Of a DNA stretch of 64,000 nucleotides, positions 28,058-35,402 are shown one piece after another. Numbering within the stretch: the first letter of the stretch is position 1; each line of letters begins with the position of its first letter. The DNA comes from an uncultured Dokdonia sp. GTDB taxonomy: Bacteria > Bacteroidota > Bacteroidia > Flavobacteriales > Flavobacteriaceae. Both the position numbers and the translations under genes were made by a program. The DNA lies in the NCBI RefSeq assembly GCF_947492535.1, contig NZ_CANLNH010000020.1:1-64000 (forward strand), in the 5' to 3' direction. Below the pieces are notes generated by a model. The model searched no databases, was not told where the DNA came from, and worked only from the letters and a program-made list of their open reading frames with translations.

Positions 28058-28172
28058 GTGAGGAATGATGAATGTAGAACGACGAATTCAGAATTATGAA
28101 GGAGAATGAAAAAAGAGAAGAGAATAAAGAAAATAGATTTAAAAAAGCTATCTAAAAGCAACTTAATAGGTC

Positions 28173-28193
28173 ATTCTGAATTCATTTCAGAAT
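28173..28193. repeat. REP-like inverted repeat, copy C
   Basis: Same ATTCTGAA / TTCAGAAT hairpin as copies A and B. Confidence 0.8.
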
Positions 28194-28497
28194 CTCATCA
28201 CACTAATGAGAAACTGAAACAAGTTCAGTTTGACAAAAATTCCCTCCTAAGAATGCGTTGTGCTGAGTTTGTTGATATAAGAGCTAGAGAGGTGTGATTT
28301 TTTAGATGATCGTTGAATAGTTATTCCCTATAAAAAAAAGTAAAATAGAGTAATACTCTATTGTTAGCGTGTTACTCTATTTGTGGTTTTATGAAAAGGC
28401 GTTGTTTAGGGGTGTATGAAATTTTTCGACTGCCCCTTCGATAAGCTCAGGGTGACAAATTTAATTGAGAAGTTTTTAGTGTATGGTTGTGCGAGCT

Positions 28498-28513
28498 CTC
28501 GACTGCGCTCGAG
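28498..28513. repeat. CTCGACTGCGCTCGAG dispersed element, copy 2
   Basis: Identical 16-mer to 22122-22137, with matching flanks (GCGAGCT before, GTGACA after). Confidence 0.75.
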
Positions 28514-28636
28514 GTGACAGCTTGAGTTGATAGAGTTAGATTTCCTTTATAAATGATGAAATTTCCTTCTATGAGATGAGGTTTTCTCTGTATATGATGA
28601 GTATCACGATGAGATTCCCGCCTTTGTGGGAATGAA

Positions 28637-29284
28637 TTAAATGGAGAGTATCAATTCTTGATGTTCTTGGGTCCAGATAGAAAGAGAGTCTAAGCCTGTA
28701 GGTAACTCTAGTTTTGCAATGATATTAGCACGATGTTTTTGTACCGTACGTACAGAAATGCTAAGTAATTCTGCAATTTCTTTAGAGTTTTTATTTTGAG
28801 CAATGAGTCGTAAGATGGTACGTTCTGAGGGAGATAGAAGTTTAACTTTTTGTAGTTGAGGACTGATTTCTCCTTCGAAAACAGCATCAAATGTCGCACT
28901 GAAATAGGTGTTTCCTGCTGCTACTTCTTGAATGCATTTGTCTATCTCCATAAAAGGTTCGTCTTTTATGATGTATCCAGCAATGTTTAATTTTTTAGCT
29001 TTTAAAACAAAGCCTTTTTCTTTGTGGGAGGTTAAAATAATAAAACGTGTAGTAACGCTTAATGCTTGGCATTTTTTAATGACTTCAAACCCTGTTAATA
29101 AGGGCATCTCAATATCGAGTAATGCGACATGGGGTTGTTCTTCTTTTACATAATCTAATGCGAGCGCGCCATTTTCTACGGCTACTATATGGGAATATCC
29201 GTGGGTGTGTAGCGCGTTTTTAAGCCCTTCCAATAGTAATGGGTGATCATCTGCTATGAGTAGGTGTATGTCATTTTTTTGCAT
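28637..29284 (-). CDS. NarL/LuxR-family response regulator
   Basis: 215 aa. The receiver domain (1-120) has acidic residues Asp12/Asp13 and the phospho-acceptor Asp57 in ALLDIEMP. A LuxR-type HTH occupies about 145-205 (LSPSERTILRLIAQNKNSKE, then SVRTVQKHRANI). Its start overlaps the 3' end of the kinase gene by 14 bases, so they form a cognate pair. The next genes downstream are the three surface-protein genes, each with TACGTA boxes, making them candidate targets; this is inference. Confidence 0.92.
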   Translation of the reverse strand: MQKNDIHLLIADDHPLLLEGLKNALHTHGYSHIVAVENGALALDYVKEEQPHVALLDIEMPLLTGFEVIKKCQALSVTTRFIILTSHKEKGFVLKAKKLNIAGYIIKDEPFMEIDKCIQEVAAGNTYFSATFDAVFEGEISPQLQKVKLLSPSERTILRLIAQNKNSKEIAELLSISVRTVQKHRANIIAKLELPTGLDSLSIWTQEHQELILSI

Positions 29285-32200
29285 AACTATGGGGGATTTG
29301 TGCCGTGGTTACTGTTCCTGATGTTAGACTACTTTCTATAGTTACTATTCCTGCTAATATACGAATACGTTCTTCCATGGTTTTTAATCCTAAACTATGG
29401 TTCTTTTGTTTTTCTGATACCTCAAAACCTTTTCCGTTGTCTTTTATGGTGATTTGTATTGTATTTTTTTCTTTTTGGATTGTTACTGAGAATGCTTTCG
29501 CGAAAGCGTGTTTTATAATATTAGATACATTTTCTTGAACAAACCGGTAAATGTGTAGCGCTTCATTTTCGTCAAAAAGGTCGTCAATATCATCAATATC
29601 TGCTGAGACAAAAAGGTCGGTTTGCTCATCTACGTCATAGAGTAACTGCTCAATACTACCGCTTAGTCCTAGTTGTTTGATAATGGTAGGATACAATCCG
29701 CGAGAGATATGACGTATTTCTTCTAGGGCTTTGTGGGTAAGCTCACTTATAGTTGTTTTTCCTTGTTCTTGGAGTTTTTGTTTGATCAAAGTGAGTTGTT
29801 GACCAACACTATCATGTAAATCTTTAGCAATACGAGCGCGTTCTTCTTCTTGCGATTGCATTAAGTCTTGTGAAAAGCCTTCTTGTAGGCGTTTGCGAAG
29901 TTGTTGTTGTCTGAGCATCCAGAAAAGGATACTAGATATGATTACAGTTATTATTAGGAAAAACCACCAGGTCTTATAAAAGAAATCTTTTGAATGTATG
30001 GGAAGTAGGAGGGAGTCTCCAATTTTCTTACCTGAAAAGTCTAGTGCTTCAACTTCTAGCATGTATCGTCCCGCAGCAAGATTTGGAAAGCGTATGGATT
30101 GTGTATTTCCTATAGATACCCATTCTTTATCATCAAGGCGGTAGCGATAACGTTCGTTTCGGGTTACATCAGGTTGTGTCAAGGCAAAACCAATCTCTAA
30201 GGCACGATTTTCTGATGGGAGTGTGATGGTTTTTGCTTTACCGCTTCGCTCTCTCGATAGTCGTGAATCTCGCAAGCTCGATTTCGCGAAAGCGAACTGA
30301 TTATGTGATACGCTATATTTTTTATCTTGTGTATTATAGGTGCTGATACGTAAAGGGACGATTTGTGCCGTATTTACTTCTGGTTGAAGTTTTTCTGGGT
30401 CAAAAAAGTTTAACCCTTGTATGGTGCCTACCAAAAATCCGTCTTCTGTCTTTAAAGCACTATATCTATTGGCTTCGTTATTTGTAAATCCGTTTTTTAC
30501 AGAAAAGCGATGTGTTTGTTTTGATGCTGGATTAAAGGATACGATGCCGTTAAAGGTATTGATCCACCAGTTGTCTTGATCATCAAAAAGAATGGTCGCA
30601 ATACCAGCTTGTAGTTCATCTTGATATAGGGTCTTGAATTCTTTAGTTGCAAGATCAAACGTGGTGATGATGCCAGAACGTGACCCTTGAATATATCCAT
30701 ACTCAGGGTGATATTCTCCCATAAGAAGAAAGGGATCGGGGAGTTGTGCTGGATCATTATATAATGCATGCTCTTTTGAGCTAAGATCATAGGTGAGTAC
30801 TCCTTTACTTGTACTTGCTACGATGTGATTATCTGCTTTACGCCATTCGAGATCATAAATCTCTAAGGAATCTGTAGCTACCAGAGGTGTGTGGGTTTTC
30901 TTATGTGTGTTAAACTCCATAAGGTTGTACCCCTTGGTTCCATATACAATGGTAGAATCTGTAGGGCGTACCATACATATTACAGGGTAATGTCTATAAT
31001 ACTGTATTTCTCGTGTTAAGGTGTCTACCTCAATAATTCCTCCAGCAGTATCATTACTCCATATCGTACTGCCTTCTATAAAAAAATTACGAGAGGAGGA
31101 TGGTTTTAAAACGTCTCCTTGTTCAAGAGTGGTATAGGGTTTTATGGTATTGTTGCTACTATTAAAAAGCTGCCATCCATCCTTTTCTGTAGCAATTAGG
31201 TGTTTTTTTTCTGAGAGAGGCGTTATGGCTCTTATCTCTTTATCAGGGAGTAATGTCGTTACAATATCTGATGGGAATTTTATGTAGTGTAATGTATTGT
31301 TAGTTGTAAACCAGGCATCACGTTGTATGTCTTTAGATACGATTTCAAAACTACTAGCAGCGCCAAATTTTTTGTCTTCGTATACAGTGGTTAGCCCTTT
31401 CGTTTTATGTAATGTTTGTATTGATAATTGGTCTTTATAGGAAGAAATAATAGAATGTCCTCCTTTTGGATCATTGTACGTTTTTAAAATGGTGCTAAGA
31501 ATTTGATTTTCTGTAGCCATTACAGGGATTAGCTCCATTACGTCAGGGTCTATGCGATATACTTGATGGTAATTATATAAAAGTACATAGTGCTGTCCAT
31601 TCATTTGGAAATGTCCATCAATCCATTTTTTACGCAAAGCGAGTTCTCGTTCGTTTTCAAACCCTTTTGGGTCAATGGTTTTTACAACGTCTCCTTCCCA
31701 AGTAACAAAGGTGATAGGGAAGTTATCATCACTAATAACAACGACATCTTCAAAAGGAATAAACTGTGTTTTTTTATCTATCTTAATACGATTGACCTTT
31801 GTGGTAAATCGAAATATTTCTTCTAATTTTAAATCAGGATGTATGGTATTGACAATTACTTCAAGGTTATTTTGAGTAATGACATAGTTTTTGTCTTGAT
31901 ACTCAAAAACAGAAGATGTTCCTTTGTGTGTAGAGGTGTGTATTTCTATAAATTTGGTTGTAATAGGATCAAAAAGATACAGTGAACTATCTGTGACGAT
32001 GTAAAATTGCCCATCCTTCCTTTTGTAGATGTCAAAAATGTTACTATTGTCAGGTGTCGGGATGGTATGAAAAGAATTTCCGTTAAAGCGTTGTAAAATA
32101 GTTGGATTTGTGTTTGCTATAAGTTTAGAGCGTGCTGGATTAACACCACCGCCTAACCAAAGAAATCCATTTTGATCAAATGCAAGTGCGTTTACCTTAT

Positions 32201-32309
32201 CTATCTCTAGTCCGTCTTGTTGGGTGAATTGTTTTAGATATACTTCATTGTTTTGCGCATGAGATACATACCAAAAACAACTAAAAAAAAGTACGATTAA
32301 GATTCTCAT
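29271..32309 (-). CDS. Sensor histidine kinase with periplasmic beta-propeller (Reg_prop / Y_Y_Y type)
   Basis: 1012 aa. After a signal peptide (1-18, YVSHAQ) comes a long periplasmic region (about 20-670) of propeller-type repeats (FDQNGFLWLGGG, FDDQDNWWINTFNGI), then a Y_Y_Y-like Ig domain (about 690-760) and one membrane helix near 775-795. The HisKA_3 domain has the His box in RARIAKDLHDSVGQQL. A HATPase domain follows (NVSNIIKHAFAKAF, DNGKGFE, LGLKTMEERI). The AFAKA in the ATPase domain is encoded by the dispersed palindrome at 29494-29507. A 64-bp repeat element (30231-30294) encodes part of the periplasmic region just before the Y_Y_Y domain. Signal unknown. Start lies 47 bases after the retropepsin gene, so it may belong to that operon. 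Confidence 0.93.
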   Translation of the reverse strand: MRILIVLFFSCFWYVSHAQNNEVYLKQFTQQDGLEIDKVNALAFDQNGFLWLGGGVNPARSKLIANTNPTILQRFNGNSFHTIPTPDNSNIFDIYKRKDGQFYIVTDSSLYLFDPITTKFIEIHTSTHKGTSSVFEYQDKNYVITQNNLEVIVNTIHPDLKLEEIFRFTTKVNRIKIDKKTQFIPFEDVVVISDDNFPITFVTWEGDVVKTIDPKGFENERELALRKKWIDGHFQMNGQHYVLLYNYHQVYRIDPDVMELIPVMATENQILSTILKTYNDPKGGHSIISSYKDQLSIQTLHKTKGLTTVYEDKKFGAASSFEIVSKDIQRDAWFTTNNTLHYIKFPSDIVTTLLPDKEIRAITPLSEKKHLIATEKDGWQLFNSSNNTIKPYTTLEQGDVLKPSSSRNFFIEGSTIWSNDTAGGIIEVDTLTREIQYYRHYPVICMVRPTDSTIVYGTKGYNLMEFNTHKKTHTPLVATDSLEIYDLEWRKADNHIVASTSKGVLTYDLSSKEHALYNDPAQLPDPFLLMGEYHPEYGYIQGSRSGIITTFDLATKEFKTLYQDELQAGIATILFDDQDNWWINTFNGIVSFNPASKQTHRFSVKNGFTNNEANRYSALKTEDGFLVGTIQGLNFFDPEKLQPEVNTAQIVPLRISTYNTQDKKYSVSHNQFAFAKSSLRDSRLSRERSGKAKTITLPSENRALEIGFALTQPDVTRNERYRYRLDDKEWVSIGNTQSIRFPNLAAGRYMLEVEALDFSGKKIGDSLLLPIHSKDFFYKTWWFFLIITVIISSILFWMLRQQQLRKRLQEGFSQDLMQSQEEERARIAKDLHDSVGQQLTLIKQKLQEQGKTTISELTHKALEEIRHISRGLYPTIIKQLGLSGSIEQLLYDVDEQTDLFVSADIDDIDDLFDENEALHIYRFVQENVSNIIKHAFAKAFSVTIQKEKNTIQITIKDNGKGFEVSEKQKNHSLGLKTMEERIRILAGIVTIESSLTSGTVTTAQIPHSYAKK
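29494..29507. repeat. Dispersed palindrome inside the histidine-kinase gene
   Basis: Perfect GCTTTCGCGAAAGC, read as AFAKA in the ATPase domain. Confidence 0.95.
30231..30294 (-). repeat. 64-bp coding repeat element, copy 1 (in histidine kinase)
   Basis: 60 of 64 bases identical to 34939-35002 in the CHAT gene. On the minus strand it starts CGCTTTCGCGAAATCGA and ends GAGAGCGAAGCGGTAAAGC. Here it is read as AFAKSSLRDSRLSRERSGKA. The copy in the CHAT gene is read in another frame. Confidence 0.92.
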
Positions 32310-32356
32310 GGGGGAGATGTTACAATAAAATCCTCTTTTACAAGATAAGCTATATT

Positions 32357-32797
32357 TTACTTTTTAAGATATAAGCAAGTGTACTGATAATCAATGATTC
32401 CTTTTCCGAGGTTGAGGATGTCTGCTCCTAAAATGCCATGTACAGGAGGGGTGTTGTGATTTTCTAAAGCAGTATTTACATGAGAGAGATCAAAAAGGAC
32501 AAGGTTGATGTCTTCTCGTTTCCAAGTGCCTATTTTGATAGTATTATCTTTTGAGATTTCAGTACGCATATCAGTGGCACCAGCACCAGCAGCCAGCACC
32601 TCGCTTTCTTCACTAGTAAGTTTAAAATGGGGTGCAAAATTAAAATCCACACAAGAATTTGAGGCACCTGTATCGAGAATAAAAGAGCCTTTAACGCCAT
32701 TGATTTTGGCTGTAATTTCTAAATGTTGTGTGAGGGTAGGGAATAACCGAATGCGTGTATATCCTTTTTCTAGTAAAAATTCTCTAAGACTTGCCAT
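32357..32797 (-). CDS. Retropepsin-like aspartyl protease
   Basis: 146 aa, the size of a single retropepsin-type monomer that would act as a dimer. The catalytic motif FILDTGASNSCVDF is near residue 40. The flap region is followed by the second family signature GILGADIL near residue 124. No signal peptide or membrane segment is visible, so the protein is predicted to be cytoplasmic. Its start overlaps the end of the CHAT gene by 14 bases, indicating translational coupling with the CHAT protein. Substrate unknown; the tight linkage suggests it acts in the same pathway. Confidence 0.85.
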   Translation of the reverse strand: MASLREFLLEKGYTRIRLFPTLTQHLEITAKINGVKGSFILDTGASNSCVDFNFAPHFKLTSEESEVLAAGAGATDMRTEISKDNTIKIGTWKREDINLVLFDLSHVNTALENHNTPPVHGILGADILNLGKGIIDYQYTCLYLKK

Positions 32798-35399
32798 ATT
32801 TTCTAATCAAAACAATACTCAAAAGTACTCCAAAAATACCCAGTATCCACCACCATAGGATATGATTTTGTTGGCTCGGAATATCTGTAGGACCATAGTA
32901 TACAAAGGCACCCCAATAATAGGGTGATTTTTTAATATTAGATATGTTTTCATCTTGAAGATAGATACGTTGAACCTTATGTAAACTACTACTTCTTGAC
33001 GCTGTTTTTTTGAGTGATTTGTAATACCGACTCATTAGGTTTGCGGTAGATTGATCATTTACTTTCCATAGTGAGAAAAGGACACTTTTTGCACCCGCAT
33101 ATTGAAACCCTCTAGCAAGACTAAGCGGTCCTTCACCAGAAGCAATGCGTCCAATACCAGTCTCACAGGCACTTAATACAACCAGATCTGGGTTTAGGTT
33201 TTTGCTATACAATTCGTTAAGGTATAATGATCTGTCGATAAATGCGATACTAGCAGGTTCTGTAAAACTGCCACCTGAAGCATGCGTAGAAAAATGGAGT
33301 ATGGTATGTTGCGACGCTTTTGTAAATGCGTTATTGATAGATGCAGTATCTCCCATAAGTGTAGTTGTGTTAAATGTCTCGCTTATTGCTTTTGCTTCCT
33401 CTTTGGAATGCTCTAAAGCTAACGGCGTGTTTTCAAAAACAGGAAATATGCCTAATACGGTTGAAATATCTCGCAAGCCAAGATTTGGCTTCAGATATTC
33501 GGTGTATGAGAGTTGAGATGTAACCTGCGTTTCCTTTAATAGGAAAGGCATTTCACTAAAAGTACGCTGAGTACTTGCTGAGGTGAGTAGGGTATTAAAA
33601 GGGACAAAGGCAAGTATGCCATCTGGAATGATCACCATTTGCTGTGATGGCGTTAACTGCAGTGTCTTAAACAGTTTGAAAGATTGGGAGCTAAAACCAG
33701 ACGGATCATTGAGTATCGCGCTTGCATTTTCAAAATACCGATTATAAGCTACGCAGTTATTAAATAATTGATCTCGTGCTTTTCTGTCTTTAGCAATCTG
33801 GTGGAAACGTATTTCATCAGGACTTATCACAAATTGAAAGACGGTTTCAAATCCGAAAAAGTAGCTTACAATAGTTTGTTGAGATTGCGTTGTTTTTTCT
33901 TGGAGATCTTTAAGTGTGAAAGTAGCCTTGGATGATCTTAAATCTGGATATTTTTTAGAAATGGCCTCACGCAGTTTCTTTTGTAATAAGAATTCACTGG
34001 AATATGCGCTTTGTAACTCTTCTAAGCCTTTGATGTCTGAGGTTTGTCTTTTTTGAAATAACTGCACTTCCAGTTGTGCTAATTTTTGAGTACGCTGTTC
34101 ATATTCAATGACTAAACTGTCTTGCGCATATTGCGAGAGTTTAGCCTTATCATTCATCGCTTCACTCACTAAGTTAGCCTTGGATCGGTCGCTTATTTGT
34201 ACTGCTTTTTCCAGTAGAGTACTATCTTTTTGATCTTTGTATGCTTCATATAACAAGGTGAGTCGTTCTTCGCTTCTTTTTTTATCAGAAGCTTCTAGAA
34301 CAAGTCTAGACGGTTGTGAAAGTTGCGGTACATTCAATGCATCAGATACCTCAGCAGCAAGTGCATATGCTTGAAGTGCGTTTTCTTTTTGATCTTTTTG
34401 GGTATAGATTTCTGCATGAAGATCTAAAACATCCATCAAAGTATTATCTGCAACTAGACGTTTTACTTCGGGCAAGTTTCCAGAAACATAGTCTGGAAAC
34501 CATGTAGTGTATATCTGTTCTAATTGTGCGGTAGCTAACTCATACTCTTCTCGAATATGATACACTTGCGCAAGTGCAAGCTTTGTTTTTGAAAGATCTC
34601 TTAAGGTTTGATTCGGTAGTTTAGATTGTATGTCAATAGACGTTTCAAGAAATTGAACGGCTTTTTTTGTATCTCCTTTTTGAAGGGCTACTTGTGATAC
34701 TAGTTTATAAGCATTTACTTGATTCGGGTCCTTTTTTATGAGTTGTTTTGCTCTGTCTTCAGCTTTTTGATAATCTCCAACGCTTAGATAATTGGTCGCC
34801 AGATTCATCTGAATATCTTTATTTTCAGGTGCTAGTGCATACGCTTCCTCTAGAATACGAATCGCTTGTGCATACTTTCCTTGATTTTGAAGCGGTACTG
34901 AAAGATTAATAAGGCCAGAAAGGAGGTTTTGAGCATTGTTTTGCTTTACCGCTTCGCTCTCCCGATGGTCGTGAATCTCGCGAGTTCGATTTCGCGAAAG
35001 CGTAATATACCCCTTTATCAAGTTTTCTGCTTCAATATATGCATTGGTCTTTGTGTATAAATTTCCAAGCGGAATCATGGCAGAAGTAACGATATCATAG
35101 CCTTCTAAGTGATGCCTACTATAACGGTCTATCGCATTCTCATAACGAGCGATTGCTTTTTGAAGATTCCCTTGACGCTCTTGATAATATCCAATATTAC
35201 AATCTACGACTACTTTAGCGAGATGGCTTTTTAAGTCTGGTGTTTGTAGGCTGTCTGATGAGGTAATTAATAGCTGAAAATTATCTTGGGTTGGGGTTTC
35301 TAAAAATTGATCTAACACTTTGTAAAAAGCAGCTTCTTGCCCATGTACTCTGCCAAAGAAGATGAGAAAAAAAATACCTAAGAATACTTTTCTGGACAT
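32784..35399 (-). CDS. Periplasmic TPR-CHAT (caspase-like) protein
   Basis: 871 aa. Signal peptide 1-20 (ending GRVHGQ), then TPR repeats over about 50-420 (for example YAQAIRILEEAYALAPENKD and GDYQKAEDRAKQLIKKDPNQ). A helical linker leads to a C-terminal CHAT domain of about 570-840. The catalytic dyad of the caspase-like CHAT family is present: His in HFSTHASGG (near 703) and Cys in VVLSACETG (near 746), followed by GEGPLSLARGFQYAGA. A final membrane helix (ILWWWILGIFGVLLSIVLI) has a basic tail. The topology implies that the protease domain sits in the periplasm, anchored to the inner membrane. The 64-bp repeat element (34939-35002) encodes an insertion between TPRs near residue 133-154. 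Whether it cleaves or only binds partners is unknown. Confidence 0.92.
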   Translation of the reverse strand: MSRKVFLGIFFLIFFGRVHGQEAAFYKVLDQFLETPTQDNFQLLITSSDSLQTPDLKSHLAKVVVDCNIGYYQERQGNLQKAIARYENAIDRYSRHHLEGYDIVTSAMIPLGNLYTKTNAYIEAENLIKGYITLSRNRTREIHDHRESEAVKQNNAQNLLSGLINLSVPLQNQGKYAQAIRILEEAYALAPENKDIQMNLATNYLSVGDYQKAEDRAKQLIKKDPNQVNAYKLVSQVALQKGDTKKAVQFLETSIDIQSKLPNQTLRDLSKTKLALAQVYHIREEYELATAQLEQIYTTWFPDYVSGNLPEVKRLVADNTLMDVLDLHAEIYTQKDQKENALQAYALAAEVSDALNVPQLSQPSRLVLEASDKKRSEERLTLLYEAYKDQKDSTLLEKAVQISDRSKANLVSEAMNDKAKLSQYAQDSLVIEYEQRTQKLAQLEVQLFQKRQTSDIKGLEELQSAYSSEFLLQKKLREAISKKYPDLRSSKATFTLKDLQEKTTQSQQTIVSYFFGFETVFQFVISPDEIRFHQIAKDRKARDQLFNNCVAYNRYFENASAILNDPSGFSSQSFKLFKTLQLTPSQQMVIIPDGILAFVPFNTLLTSASTQRTFSEMPFLLKETQVTSQLSYTEYLKPNLGLRDISTVLGIFPVFENTPLALEHSKEEAKAISETFNTTTLMGDTASINNAFTKASQHTILHFSTHASGGSFTEPASIAFIDRSLYLNELYSKNLNPDLVVLSACETGIGRIASGEGPLSLARGFQYAGAKSVLFSLWKVNDQSTANLMSRYYKSLKKTASRSSSLHKVQRIYLQDENISNIKKSPYYWGAFVYYGPTDIPSQQNHILWWWILGIFGVLLSIVLIRKYGKS
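34939..35002 (-). repeat. 64-bp coding repeat element, copy 2 (in CHAT gene)
   Basis: 60/64 identical to 30231-30294. Here it is read as TLSRNRTREIHDHRESEAVK, a different frame from copy 1, and still without a stop codon. Confidence 0.92.
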
Positions 35400-35402
35400 A
35401 GG

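Larger units (their letters stand above)
27963..28636. other. Intergenic region between surface gene 3 and the response regulator
   Basis: 674 bases without a credible gene. It contains the TACGTA control region (27989-28057), a shared repeat stretch (about 28095-28200, with the REP-like hairpin at 28173-28193), the ACTCTATT-type stretch (about 28342-28395), a GATAAGCTCAGGGTGACA fragment (near 28440), and the CTCGACTGCGCTCGAG element (28498-28513). Several are shared with 21624-22313 in the same order. Confidence 0.8.

Noticed and set aside
27877-28161. Minus-strand frame of 94 codons spanning the start of surface gene 3
   Set aside because: It runs through the TACGTA control region and the signal-peptide codons in another frame; hydrophobic only because the region is AT-rich.
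28106-28297. Small + strand frame in the intergenic repeat region
   Set aside because: Composed of the dispersed repeat (including the ATTCTGAA hairpin); no coding character.
9494-28636. CRISPR-like array or insertion sequences in the repeat-rich surface region
   Set aside because: The repeats are coding domain repeats of irregular spacing or single intergenic palindromes. No direct repeat-spacer regularity, transposase or Cas gene is present.
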